A stretch of DNA of 64,000 nucleotides. Source: Brevundimonas sp. Leaf363 (lineage in GTDB: Bacteria > Pseudomonadota > Alphaproteobacteria > Caulobacterales > Caulobacteraceae). Below the pieces are notes generated by a model. The model worked only from the letters and a program-made list of their open reading frames with translations. It did no database searches and was not told the origin of the DNA. The translations under genes and the position numbers were made by a program. The stretch covers positions 356,714 through 420,713 of the forward strand of contig NZ_LMPZ01000002.1 in NCBI RefSeq assembly GCF_001424025.1, written 5' to 3'. Below are positions 43,485 to 52,242 of the stretch, piece by piece; the stretch's first letter is position 1, and each line of letters starts with the position of its first letter.

Positions 43485-44789
43485 ATGCGGTCTGACGACA
43501 CAGCATCCGGCCGCAGCGGCGCGCTCAAGGTCATCACGGCGCGGCTGATGCCGCTGTTCTGCCTGATGTACCTGATCGCCTACATCGACCGGCAGAACGT
43601 CTCCTACGCCAAGCTGGAAATGGCCGACGCCCTGGGTATGAGCGAGGCGGTCTACGGCCTGGGCGCGTCGCTGTTCTTCATCGGCTACTTCCTGTTCGAG
43701 GCGCCGGCCAACCTGATCCTGGCCCGCGTCGGCGCCCGCGTCTGGTTCACCCGCATCATGGCCAGCTGGGGCGTGGTGACGATCCTGCTGGGCTTCACCA
43801 ACAGTCCGCTGATGTTCTACGCCCTGCGCTTCCTGCTGGGCGTGTGCGAGGCGGGCTTCTTCCCCGGCGTCCTCTATGTCCTGACCCTCTGGTATCCGCA
43901 GTCGCACCGCGGGCGGATGGTCGGCGCCTTCATGGTGGCCAGCGCCTTCGCCAATGCGGTCGGCGCCCTGGCCGGCGGCCTGCTGCTGGGTCTGGACGGC
44001 GTGCTCGGCCTTCAGGGCTGGCAGTGGGTGTTCGTCGCGACCGGCATCCCTGCGGTCGCCCTGGCCCCCTACGTCCTGTGGCGCCTGCCCAGCGGCCCGC
44101 AGGACGCACGCTGGCTGACGCCGGAGCAGAAGGCGTCGGTGGCAGAGGATCTGGCCGATGAACACGCCGCCCATACGCACGCCGGCGCCGACAGCTGGCG
44201 CGCCATGCTGGACAGGCGGGTGCTGATGCTGGCGGCCATGTACGTCGGCTTCCCGCTTGCCGCCTACGGCCTCAGCTACTGGCTGCCGACGGTGGTGAAG
44301 GGCTTCGGCGCCTCGAACGCCCAGAACGGCGCCATCAACGTAATCCCCTGGCTGATCGTCGCCCTGGCCCTGTGGATGCTGCCGCGCATCGCCGCGAAGA
44401 TGCAGCAGACGACCAAGGTGCAGAGCTGGTTCATCGCCGGGCCTGCGTTCGTCGGTGCGGCCGCCCTGATCCTCAGCGTGCTGGTCCCCGGCAACGCCGC
44501 CAAATTCGCCCTGCTGTGCGTCGCCGCGCCCGCCATCTTCTGCGCCCAGCCGATGTTCTGGAGCTTGCCGCCGACCTTCCTGCGCGGGGCCGGAGCGGCG
44601 GCAGGGATCGCGGCCATCAACTCGATCGGAAACCTGGGCGGCTTCGTCGCACAGACCGCCGTGCCCGCCATCAAGGAGGCCAGCGGCAGCGACCTGACGC
44701 CCATGCTGTTCCTGGCCGCCTGCCTGACGGTGGCGGGACTGTCGATCTTCCTGGTCCTGCCGCGGCTGAAGCCTCGAACCGCCGCTTGA
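43485..44789 (+). CDS. MFS transporter, ACS (anion:cation symporter) family
   Basis: A 434-residue, 12-helix transporter. The first loop YIDRQNVSYAKLEM and the segment RFLLGVCEAGFFPGVLYVLTLWYP are signatures of the ACS family, which carries organic anions such as hexuronates, tartrate or phthalate. It is divergent from bglX, so it may import an acid or lactone product related to that operon. The substrate is inferred only loosely. Confidence 0.88.
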   Translation: MRSDDTASGRSGALKVITARLMPLFCLMYLIAYIDRQNVSYAKLEMADALGMSEAVYGLGASLFFIGYFLFEAPANLILARVGARVWFTRIMASWGVVTILLGFTNSPLMFYALRFLLGVCEAGFFPGVLYVLTLWYPQSHRGRMVGAFMVASAFANAVGALAGGLLLGLDGVLGLQGWQWVFVATGIPAVALAPYVLWRLPSGPQDARWLTPEQKASVAEDLADEHAAHTHAGADSWRAMLDRRVLMLAAMYVGFPLAAYGLSYWLPTVVKGFGASNAQNGAINVIPWLIVALALWMLPRIAAKMQQTTKVQSWFIAGPAFVGAAALILSVLVPGNAAKFALLCVAAPAIFCAQPMFWSLPPTFLRGAGAAAGIAAINSIGNLGGFVAQTAVPAIKEASGSDLTPMLFLAACLTVAGLSIFLVLPRLKPRTAA

Positions 44790-44839
44790 CCAAATCCGCG
44801 CGCGGGCGGAAACCTTCGCCAACCAACGAGGAAACGTCG

Positions 44840-45820
44840 ATGAACATTCGCAGCCTGGCCCTGGCGGCCGTGATGGCTCTGTCCACGATGGCCGCTCCGG
44901 CCATGGCCTGGCAGGGCGGCACCCCCATGGGCCCCGCGCCCGGGGTCGGCGATTCCAGGGGCGGCTCTGTGGATCGGGAGCGTGCGCGCACGGACGACGA
45001 GGCTGTCCGCAACACCGCGAACCGGCGCACCCCGCGCGCCGCCGCCGCGACCACCGAAACCGCTCAACCGGTCGACGTCACCGCCGCCGCGACGGCCCAG
45101 GCCCAGGCCGCCGGCCTGACCTGCAATCTGTCGGGCGCCAATGCGCTGGGCGACACCGGGGCGGGCGAGGCCTACGAGGTTACGTGCGACACCGGCGTCG
45201 GCTACGTCATCGCGCCGGGCACGCCGCCGACCGCGTTCAACTGCCTGGTCATGGCCACCAACGCCGAGAGGGCCAAGGCAGAGGATCCCACATCCACCCT
45301 GGTCACCTGCGCCTTGCCGGCCAACCAGAATGCGGTGGCCCAGATCGCACCTTTCGCCCAGGCCGCGGGCGTGAAATGCACCGTGGATCAGGTCACCTGG
45401 GTCGGCCGTAACCCGGACGGCAAGGACCGGTTCGAGGTCGGCTGCGCCAACGCGGACGGCGCCTGGGTCGAAGTCACTCAGACGGGCGGCGACGCGACGA
45501 AGATCGAATGCTTCGAGATCGTCAAGGCGGGCCGCACCTGCGGCTTCACCACCCCCGCCGAACAGGTCGCGACGCTGCAGGCGTGGCTGGCCTCGGGCGA
45601 GACCCCGGCCTGCACGGTCGAACAGGCCAAATACCTTGGTCGCAACGCTTCGGGCCGCTTCTACGAAGCCAAGTGCACGGGCGCCGACGGCTTGATCGCG
45701 CGCATCGACACCAACGGCGCCCTGGCCCAGAGCTGGGCCTGCGTGGACGCCACCCGCGTGGTGGGCGGCTGCACCCTGACGACCGTCGCCGCGGCGGCGG
45801 CGCCTCCGGCCCAGCGCTGA
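44840..45820 (+). CDS. Secreted hypothetical protein with three cysteine-paired repeats
   Basis: A 326-residue protein with a Sec signal peptide (SLALAAVMALSTMAAPAMA). After a low-complexity linker to about residue 85 it carries three related modules of roughly 75-85 residues. Each module begins with a cysteine (TCNLSGANALG, KCTVDQVTWVG, ACTVEQAKYLG), has a second cysteine about 22 residues later (EVTC, EVGC, EAKC), and a third in its second half. The spacing suggests disulfide-linked repeats in the periplasm. No known family recognised. ATG at 44840 opens the signal; the longer frame is a shadow of the MFS gene. Confidence 0.78.
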   Translation: MNIRSLALAAVMALSTMAAPAMAWQGGTPMGPAPGVGDSRGGSVDRERARTDDEAVRNTANRRTPRAAAATTETAQPVDVTAAATAQAQAAGLTCNLSGANALGDTGAGEAYEVTCDTGVGYVIAPGTPPTAFNCLVMATNAERAKAEDPTSTLVTCALPANQNAVAQIAPFAQAAGVKCTVDQVTWVGRNPDGKDRFEVGCANADGAWVEVTQTGGDATKIECFEIVKAGRTCGFTTPAEQVATLQAWLASGETPACTVEQAKYLGRNASGRFYEAKCTGADGLIARIDTNGALAQSWACVDATRVVGGCTLTTVAAAAAPPAQR

Positions 45821-45916
45821 GGGCATCCCGCCGCGCGCGGGGACCGTAGCTAAAGGCTTGTCGCGCAACATCGCGGCAGGCCGCGCGTCGCGGCCTCGAG
45901 CACAAAGGGAAACGTC

Positions 45917-46303
45917 ATGCGGGCTCTGGTTCTGATCACGGCGGCCGCCGCCGGCCTCGCCGCCTGCGCGCCGACCGGCGGCGGAGGCGATCCGATGATG
46001 TCGCGCACGTCGGCCAGCCAGTGCCTGGACACCGCGCTGGCGACCGATTTCCGTCAGGGCGGCGATCGCACCATCTACGTCACGGACCGCCGTGGCCCGA
46101 CCTACGAGCTGCGCTCGTTCGGCAACTGCAACGGCCTGGACTTCGCCCTGTCGATCGGGCTGCGCGGCGACATGGGGCCGGGCGACCGGCTGTGCGTCGG
46201 CGATCGCGGCCACCTGGCCCTGCAGGACACCCGGACCCAGGTTTGCCGCGTCCAGATCGTGCGCCAGTTGACGCCGGACGAGGCTGCGCGCCTGCCCCGA
46301 TAG
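45917..46303 (+). CDS. DUF6491-type lipoprotein
   Basis: A 128-residue protein with a lipoprotein signal (ALVLITAAAAGLAAC). The body has SQCLDTALATDFRQGGD, then YELRSFGNC and CVGDRGHLALQ, with four further cysteines likely paired in the periplasm. It fits the DUF6491 pattern found in related alphaproteobacteria. Function unknown. It follows the secreted repeat protein in the same direction with a 96-bp gap. Confidence 0.75.
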   Translation: MRALVLITAAAAGLAACAPTGGGGDPMMSRTSASQCLDTALATDFRQGGDRTIYVTDRRGPTYELRSFGNCNGLDFALSIGLRGDMGPGDRLCVGDRGHLALQDTRTQVCRVQIVRQLTPDEAARLPR

Positions 46304-46409
46304 GGAACTGGGCCGCTTCTGGGCCGCTCCGGGGCGGCCAGGGCCTCAAGAAAGACGGCCTTAACCATGGCGGGCGTTCCCTGACGGCCTCTGTCGTCAG
46401 GCGTCCGCC

Positions 46410-47561
46410 ATGCCCGCTTCCGCCCGCAAGCTCGCGGTCCTCCCCGCCGCCCCCGTCGCGCCGGCGCCCAACAGCTTGCCGGTCAGCCGCCCGACCATGC
46501 CACGCGCCGAGCAGGTGCTGCCCTATCTGCAGGCGATGGACGCCGCCGGCTGGTACTCCAACTTCGGCCCGCTGCTGATGCAGTTCGAAGCGCGCCTTCA
46601 GGCTCGCTTCAGCGACGGCGCCCAGGTCGTCACCGCCGGCAACGCCACCCTGGCCATCGGCCTGGCGCTGAAGGCGATGGGACTTCAGCCCGGCGCCCGC
46701 GTCGCCATTCCCGCCTGGACCTTCGTCGCCACGGCCCACGCCGTGCTCTGGGCCGGCTACCGGCCCTGGTTGATCGATGTCGATCCCGCCACCAGCATGC
46801 TGGATCCGCTGGCGACAGAGAGCGCGCTCGCTGACGCGCCCGGCCCGGTCGACGCCGTCATTCCCGTCATGGCCCACGGCGCCCCGATCGACCTGGACGC
46901 CTGGGTTTTGTTCCAGGCGCGTACCGGGGTGAAGGTCCTTATCGACGCCGCCGCCGCCTTCGACGTTCTGGACCGTGGACCGCTGCCGGCGGTGGTCAGC
47001 CTGCACGCCACCAAGGCGCTGGGGGTGGGGGAAGGGGGCTTCTTCGTCAGCCGCGATCCGGTGCTGAACGAGGCCGTGCGCCGCATGACCGGCTTCGGCT
47101 TCATGGGTGACCGGGTGGCGACCATCGCCTCCACCAACGCCAAGCTCAGCGAATACGCCGCCGCCGTCGGCCTGGCCGCTCTGGACGGCTGGCCGGGCGT
47201 GCGCGAGCGGTACATGCGCGTGGCCCAGCGGCTGCGCCTCGCGCTGATGGGTCGCCCGGATGCGGCGTTCCAGCCGGGCTGGGGACTGACCTGGGTATCC
47301 AGCGTCTGCGTCGTCGATCTTCCCGCCGGATCGGCGGCGACCCTGGCCGACACCCTGGCCGAGGCCGGCGTCGCTACCCGCCGCTGGTGGGGCGAGGGCT
47401 GCCACCGCGAGCCGGCCTTCGCCGAGTACGAGCGCGCCGCCGTGCCCGTCACCGATGCCTTGGCCCGGTCCCAGTTGGGCGTGCCCTTCTATTCGACCAT
47501 GAGCGACGCCGAGGTGGATCACCTCGCGTCCTCGCTCAGTCAGGCTCTCGACCGGCTCTGA
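46410..47561 (+). CDS. DegT/DnrJ/EryC1-type sugar aminotransferase
   Basis: A 383-residue PLP enzyme that adds an amino group to a nucleotide keto-sugar. It has NATLAIGLALKAMG in the cofactor-binding region, PAWTFVATAHAV, and VIPVMAHGAPIDLD. The PLP lysine is Lys202 in SLHATKALGVGEGG. The S-x-HATK variant is common in the VioA/FdtB/QdtB type that makes 3- or 4-amino-dideoxyhexoses. It opens the cluster reaching to 53693 and would supply its amino sugar. A 69-bp gap separates it from the first KASIII gene. No dTDP-sugar dehydratase is in the window. Confidence 0.9.
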   Translation: MPASARKLAVLPAAPVAPAPNSLPVSRPTMPRAEQVLPYLQAMDAAGWYSNFGPLLMQFEARLQARFSDGAQVVTAGNATLAIGLALKAMGLQPGARVAIPAWTFVATAHAVLWAGYRPWLIDVDPATSMLDPLATESALADAPGPVDAVIPVMAHGAPIDLDAWVLFQARTGVKVLIDAAAAFDVLDRGPLPAVVSLHATKALGVGEGGFFVSRDPVLNEAVRRMTGFGFMGDRVATIASTNAKLSEYAAAVGLAALDGWPGVRERYMRVAQRLRLALMGRPDAAFQPGWGLTWVSSVCVVDLPAGSAATLADTLAEAGVATRRWWGEGCHREPAFAEYERAAVPVTDALARSQLGVPFYSTMSDAEVDHLASSLSQALDRL

Positions 47562-47630
47562 GCGATTAAGGCCTATGGTTAACGCGCGGGTAACGGCCGC
47601 GCCCTTAAGGCTGGAGGCGAGGGAGTCTCC

Positions 47631-48590
47631 ATGTCGCCAGCCCGCATCCGGGGCATCGCCTATCACCTGCCCGAGCGGGTGCTGGACAACGTCGAACTGG
47701 CGTCGCTGTCGGCTGGCTGGACCCCGGAGAAAATCCTCGACAAGACCGGCGTCGCGACCCGCCGCATCGTCGCCGACGGCGAGACGGCCGGCGATCTGGC
47801 CGAGGCCGCCGCGCGCCGCCTGTTCGCGGCCGAGGGCATCGATCCGGCCGACATCGACCACCTGATCTTCTGCTCCCAGACGCCGGATTACCGCCTGCCC
47901 GCCACCGCCTGCGTGCTGCAGCACAGGCTAGGCCTGCCGACCCATGCGGGTGCCTTCGACATGAGCATCGGCTGCTCGGGCTTCGTCTACGGCCTGGGCG
48001 TCGCGCGAGGTCTGGTCGAGACGGGGCAGGCGCGGCGCGTGCTGCTGCTGAATGCCGACGCCTACTCGACCCTGCTAAGAGAAGACGACCTGTCGGTGCG
48101 CGCCCTGTTCGGCGACGGCGCGGCGGCCACCTTGATCGAGACGGCCAACGACAATCCCGGCCGCATCGGCGCGGCGGTCTACGGCTCCGACGGATCAGGC
48201 GCGACGAAGCTGATCGTGCCGGGCGGCGGCGCGCGCGAACCCGCGGGATCGTCCCACCTCCACATGGACGGGGCGGCCGTCATGGCCTTCGCCCTGAAGG
48301 AGGCCCCGGCCGCCGTCGCGCGCCTGCTGGACCAGACCGGCGCGGCCCTTGACGACTTCGATCTGGTCGTGCCGCATCAGGCCAGCCGCCTGGTGCTGGA
48401 CAGCCTGCGCCGCCGCCTCGGCGTGCCGCATGAGCGCTTCGTCGTCGACGTCGAGAGCATGGGCAACACCGTCGGCGCCAGCATCCCCATCGCCCTGTCG
48501 CGCCTGCCGGTCTCCGACCGCCCGCGCCGCATCCTGATCGTCGGTTTCGGCGTAGGCCTGTCCTGGGCCTGCGCCGACATCACCCTGTAA
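47631..48590 (+). CDS. 3-oxoacyl-ACP synthase III (FabH-like), first of two
   Basis: A 319-residue thiolase-fold condensing enzyme. The catalytic triad is Cys115 in SIGCSGFVYGL, His in VPHQASRL and Asn in MGNTVGASIPIAL, all intact. KASIII enzymes condense an acyl-CoA with malonyl-ACP. Placed 14 bp before a small ACP, it probably starts a short chain on that dedicated carrier rather than feeding bulk fatty-acid synthesis. It differs clearly from the second KASIII in the cluster. Confidence 0.93.
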   Translation: MSPARIRGIAYHLPERVLDNVELASLSAGWTPEKILDKTGVATRRIVADGETAGDLAEAAARRLFAAEGIDPADIDHLIFCSQTPDYRLPATACVLQHRLGLPTHAGAFDMSIGCSGFVYGLGVARGLVETGQARRVLLLNADAYSTLLREDDLSVRALFGDGAAATLIETANDNPGRIGAAVYGSDGSGATKLIVPGGGAREPAGSSHLHMDGAAVMAFALKEAPAAVARLLDQTGAALDDFDLVVPHQASRLVLDSLRRRLGVPHERFVVDVESMGNTVGASIPIALSRLPVSDRPRRILIVGFGVGLSWACADITL

Positions 48591-48604
48591 GCAGAGGAAG
48601 TCCC

Positions 48605-48826
48605 ATGTCCGCGTTTCGTGAAGGCCTGGCCGAGATCTTCGAGGTCGACGCCGTCGAGATCACCTCCGACTTCGATCTGGTCGCCCACAACTGGGACAGC
48701 CTGGCCATCGTTTCGACCCTGGCCCTGATCGACGAATGCTACGGCCGTCTGGTCGAGGGCGCCGCCCTGGCCGAGGCGCGCACCGTCGCCGATCTGGAGG
48801 TCCTGGCGCTCGGTCAGGCCGCGTGA
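48605..48826 (+). CDS. Dedicated acyl carrier protein
   Basis: A 73-residue, acidic four-helix carrier. The phosphopantetheine serine is Ser32 in HNWDSLAIV, where the usual D-S-L is kept. It lies between two KASIII genes. Its last codon overlaps the GTG start of the second KASIII (GTGA, 48823-48826). It would carry the acyl group built and modified by its neighbours. Confidence 0.92.
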   Translation: MSAFREGLAEIFEVDAVEITSDFDLVAHNWDSLAIVSTLALIDECYGRLVEGAALAEARTVADLEVLALGQAA

Positions 48827-49833
48827 GTTCAGGTCCGGTCACGACCGTCGACGGCGTCGCCTTGCGCGGCGTGGTCTCGGCCGTGCCGGGGCCGGCGATC
48901 CCCAACGCCCGCTTCGAGGATCGCTTCTGCGCCGAGGCGGTGGCGGAGGTCGCAAAGATGACGGGCGTCGAGGCGCGCCATTGGGTCAAGGAGGGCCAGA
49001 CGGCGGCCGACCTGTGCTTCGACGCGGCCAGCCGCCTGCTGACCGCGCTGGACTGGGCGCCCGAGAGCGTGGACGCCCTGATCTTCGTCACCCAGACCCC
49101 GGACCAGCGGATGCCGGCGGGGGCCCTGCTGCTGCACGGCCGTCTGGGCCTGCCGGTGGAGTGCGCCGCCTTTGACGTGGGCTTGGGCTGTTCCGGCTAC
49201 ACCTACGGCCTGTGGCTGGCCGCCATCATGGTCCAGTCGGGCCGCAAGCGGGTCCTGCTCTGCGCTGGCGACACCATCAGCCCTCTGCTCGGCCCCGACG
49301 ACCGGGGGACCGTCATGCTGTTCGGCGACGCCGGTACGGCCACGGCCATCGAGGCGGATCCGACCGCCAAACCCATGCGCTTCGTCCTGCGCTCGGACGG
49401 CAAGGGCGCGGGCGCCATCGTCGTGACGGGCGGCGGTTTCCGCGCGCCGGGCGAGATGGAGCGGCTGGAGATGGCCGGGCCGGAGGTCTTCGCCTTCACC
49501 CTGCGCGCCGTGCCCGCGATGGTGACCGACGTGCTGGCCGGCGACGATCCGGCCTCGATCGACGCCTACGCCTTCCATCAGGCCAACCGCTTCATCATCC
49601 AGAACCTGATCCGCAAGCTGAAGCTGGCGCCCGAGGCGGCGCCGGTGAACATCGACCGGTTCGGCAATACGTCGATGTCGTCGATCCCGCTGCTGATGAC
49701 CACAGACCTGTCGGCGCGCCTGACGTCCGAGCCGACCCGTCTGGTCGCCGCCGGGTTCGGCGTCGGCCTGTCGTGGGGTGCGGCGCTGCTCGACCTCGAG
49801 CCGCTCGCGGTCGCCGAGACCATCGCGGCATGA
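48823..49833 (+). CDS. 3-oxoacyl-ACP synthase III (FabH-like), second of two
   Basis: A 336-residue KASIII paralogue with Cys123 in VGLGCSGYTYGL, His in AFHQANRFIIQ and Asn in FGNTSMSSIPLL, so all catalytic residues are present. The GTG at 48823 overlaps the ACP stop; upstream codons in this frame are a shadow of the ACP gene. Two different active KASIII proteins around one ACP suggest either successive condensations or a heterodimer with different acyl preferences. Confidence 0.92.
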   Translation: MSSGPVTTVDGVALRGVVSAVPGPAIPNARFEDRFCAEAVAEVAKMTGVEARHWVKEGQTAADLCFDAASRLLTALDWAPESVDALIFVTQTPDQRMPAGALLLHGRLGLPVECAAFDVGLGCSGYTYGLWLAAIMVQSGRKRVLLCAGDTISPLLGPDDRGTVMLFGDAGTATAIEADPTAKPMRFVLRSDGKGAGAIVVTGGGFRAPGEMERLEMAGPEVFAFTLRAVPAMVTDVLAGDDPASIDAYAFHQANRFIIQNLIRKLKLAPEAAPVNIDRFGNTSMSSIPLLMTTDLSARLTSEPTRLVAAGFGVGLSWGAALLDLEPLAVAETIAA

Positions 49834-50591
49834 CGACCTTTGCCCCCGACGCCCTGACCGGCCGCACCCTGCTGGTGACCGGCGCCTCCTCCGGCCTCGG
49901 GCGGGCAACGGCGGTGCTGTGCGCCTCGCTGGGCGCGCGTGTCATCGCGCTTGGCCGTGACGAAGGACGGCTGGACGAGACGCTGGCGCTGCTGACGGGG
50001 GAGAGGCATCTGGCCCGCGCCGCCGATCTGGCCGACGCCGATGCGGCCGCCGAGGCGATCTCGACGCTGGCGACCGAGGCCGGCGGTCTAGACGGCGCCG
50101 TCCATGCGGCGGGCGCCGAACTGATCCTGCCGATCCGCCTGACAAAGGCTCGCAACGTCGCCGCCGTCATGGGCGCGGCCGTTAACGGCGGCCTCGGCCT
50201 CGCCCGTGCGGCGGGCAAGTCGGGCGTCATGAAGGACGGGGCCAGCATCGTCTTCCTGTCCTCCGCCGCCGCGCGTCGCGGTCAGGCGGGCATGGCGGCC
50301 TACAGCGCGGCCAAGGCGGCGGTCGAAGGCCTGACCCTGGGCCTCGCCGCCGAACTGGCGCCCCGCATCCGCGTCAATGCCGTGGCCGCCGGCGGCGTCG
50401 AGACCGAGATGCACAGCCGCCTCAGCCGCTCCCTGCCGGGTCCGGCACTGGCGGCCTATGAGGCGGCGCATCCGCTGGGCTTCGGCCGGGCCGAGGACGT
50501 GGCCAACGCCGTCGCCTTCCTGCTCAGCGACGCGGCCCGCTGGGTCACCGGCGCCGTCTGGGCCGTCGACGGTGGATACGCCGCGACATGA
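49830..50591 (+). CDS. FabG-like SDR ketoreductase
   Basis: A 253-residue short-chain dehydrogenase: VTGASSGLGRATAV for NADP(H), HAAGAELI, a catalytic serine in VFLSSAAARRG, and Y-S-A-A-K in AAYSAAKAAVEGL. In this context it would reduce the 3-oxoacyl-ACP to a 3-hydroxyacyl-ACP. No dehydratase follows in the cluster, so the product would keep its hydroxyl. It overlaps both neighbours by four bases (ATGA). Confidence 0.92.
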   Translation: MTTFAPDALTGRTLLVTGASSGLGRATAVLCASLGARVIALGRDEGRLDETLALLTGERHLARAADLADADAAAEAISTLATEAGGLDGAVHAAGAELILPIRLTKARNVAAVMGAAVNGGLGLARAAGKSGVMKDGASIVFLSSAAARRGQAGMAAYSAAKAAVEGLTLGLAAELAPRIRVNAVAAGGVETEMHSRLSRSLPGPALAAYEAAHPLGFGRAEDVANAVAFLLSDAARWVTGAVWAVDGGYAAT

Positions 50592-51214
50592 CCGACCACA
50601 TCCTGATCGGCGGCGGCGCCCTGGCCCGCGAGATGCTGGAGTGGTTCGCGCCGCAACTGGCCCTTAGCGGCGACCGCTTCGTCGGCTATCTGGACGACAC
50701 CGGCGAGGCGATGGCCGCGTTCGGCGCGCCCCTGCCGTGGCTCGGCGCCATCCAGGATCACACACCGGACGACCGGCCGCTGGCGATGGCCATCGCCGAC
50801 CCGGGCGCCCGCGCCACGCTGGGCGCCGCGCTGACGGACCGGGGCGGCCGCTTCGCCCGCCTGCTGCACGACCGCGCCTGGATCTCGGCCGGCGCCCGCA
50901 TCGGCGAGGGCGCCGTCTTCGCCCCCTTCGCCTACGCCGCCAACGCCTCGACGACCGGCGAGCTGGCCCAGATCAACACCTTCTCGGCCGTCGGCCATGA
51001 CGCCAGCGTCGGCGCCGCCTGCTGCCTGTCCAGCCAGGTTGACCTGACCGGCGGCGTGAAGGTCGGCGACCGCGTCTTCTTCGGCTCGGGCGCGCGGGTC
51101 CTGCCCGGTGTCGAGATCGGCGACGACGCCCGCATCGGCGCCGGCAGCGTGGTGGTGCGCGCGGTCCCGCCCCGCGCGGTGATGTACGCTCAGCCCGCGA
51201 GGCGACTGTCATGA
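50588..51214 (+). CDS. NeuD/PglD-like acyltransferase (left-handed beta-helix)
   Basis: A 208-residue protein with an N-terminal Rossmann-like domain (HILIGGGALAREMLEWF) and C-terminal hexapeptide repeats (ISAGARIGEGAVFAPFAY and VKVGDRVFFGSGARVLPGVEIGDDARIG). PglD and NeuD enzymes acylate the amino group of nucleotide sugars. Here it is the likely enzyme that joins the ACP-borne acyl group to the amino sugar. It overlaps both neighbours by four bases. Confidence 0.9.
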   Translation: MTDHILIGGGALAREMLEWFAPQLALSGDRFVGYLDDTGEAMAAFGAPLPWLGAIQDHTPDDRPLAMAIADPGARATLGAALTDRGGRFARLLHDRAWISAGARIGEGAVFAPFAYAANASTTGELAQINTFSAVGHDASVGAACCLSSQVDLTGGVKVGDRVFFGSGARVLPGVEIGDDARIGAGSVVVRAVPPRAVMYAQPARRLS

Positions 51215-52242
51215 CCCCAAACGAGCGGCTGGCCACCGACTGGTGGCACCTGATCGCGCACGAGGCCGAGCTGGCCCAGCCCGGCGACTGGCTGCGCTTC
51301 GACTGGCCGCTGGGCGAACTGGTCGTCATGAACGACGGCGGCAAGCTGCTGGCCTTCGACAACGTCTGCCCGCATCGCGGCGGCCGCTTCTTCGACGGCC
51401 CGTCAGGCCAGGGCGCCGCCATCTGCCCCTACCACGCCTGGCGGATCCGGGACGGCGCGGTGAAGGTCGCCCAAGCGGCCCGCTTCAAGGCCTGCGACCT
51501 GGAGCGCGCGGTGCTGAACCGCTTTGAAATCGAACGTCACGGCCCCTGGGTCTTCGTCGGCGTCCAGCCAGCGCAGACGCTGGCGGCCCAGCTGGGCGAC
51601 CTGGCCGAGCCCCTCCTCAGCATGGGCCAGGACATCGAGCGCCGCGCCGATCTGCACGCCGAAACCTGGGACTGCGACTGGCGGGTGGCGGTCGAGAACG
51701 CGCTGGAAACCTATCACGTCGCGCCGATCCACGGCACGTCGCTGGGCACGCTGGGCCTCAAGGACGAGACGTGGCGGCTGCACGGCGCCAACAGCGACTA
51801 TACGGCCGAGGTCGGCGCCGCTCGCACCGCGCGGGGGTTGCAGGCGATGGGCCGGTTCTTCGAGGCGCCGAACGCCCACGCTGGATACCGCTCCATCCAC
51901 GTCTTCCCCTTCGCTATGGTCTCCTCGACCTTCGGCTATTCCGCCGCCTTGCAGACCTTCATGCCGAGCGAAGGTGGCCGCGAGACCCGCTTCACCACCC
52001 GCATGCTGGGCGCCCGCCGCATGGCCGGGATGGAGGCGCCGGCCGACGCCTTTCTGGCCTCCTCGGCGCGCATGAACCGCCAGGTGTTCGAGGAGGACCG
52101 CGCCATCTGCGAGCGGGTCAGCCGTCGCTACGACCTGGACGCAGCCAACCGCATCTTCGCCGACAACGAGGGCCGCGTGGCCCATTTCGCCGACACCCTG
52201 CGCGACCTCGCCGCCGCGCCAGCCGAGAGACACCGCGCATGA
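51211..52242 (+). CDS. Rieske non-heme iron oxygenase, alpha-subunit type
   Basis: A 343-residue oxygenase. The Rieske [2Fe-2S] ligands are C53-x-H55 and C72-x2-H75 (NVCPHRGGRF and CPYHAWRI). The mononuclear iron site has His169 and His174 in LETYHVAPIHG. Such enzymes hydroxylate, demethylate or desaturate small molecules using electrons from a reductase, which is not encoded nearby. Its position between the acyltransferase and the glycosyltransferase suggests oxidation of the acyl-sugar. Overlaps of four bases tie it to both neighbours. Confidence 0.93.
   Translation: MTPNERLATDWWHLIAHEAELAQPGDWLRFDWPLGELVVMNDGGKLLAFDNVCPHRGGRFFDGPSGQGAAICPYHAWRIRDGAVKVAQAARFKACDLERAVLNRFEIERHGPWVFVGVQPAQTLAAQLGDLAEPLLSMGQDIERRADLHAETWDCDWRVAVENALETYHVAPIHGTSLGTLGLKDETWRLHGANSDYTAEVGAARTARGLQAMGRFFEAPNAHAGYRSIHVFPFAMVSSTFGYSAALQTFMPSEGGRETRFTTRMLGARRMAGMEAPADAFLASSARMNRQVFEEDRAICERVSRRYDLDAANRIFADNEGRVAHFADTLRDLAAAPAERHRA

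Noticed and set aside
47566..47582. TTAA-N9-TTAA before the first KASIII gene as a CtrA site
   Set aside because: The CtrA full site needs a 7-base spacer; 9 bases does not fit.
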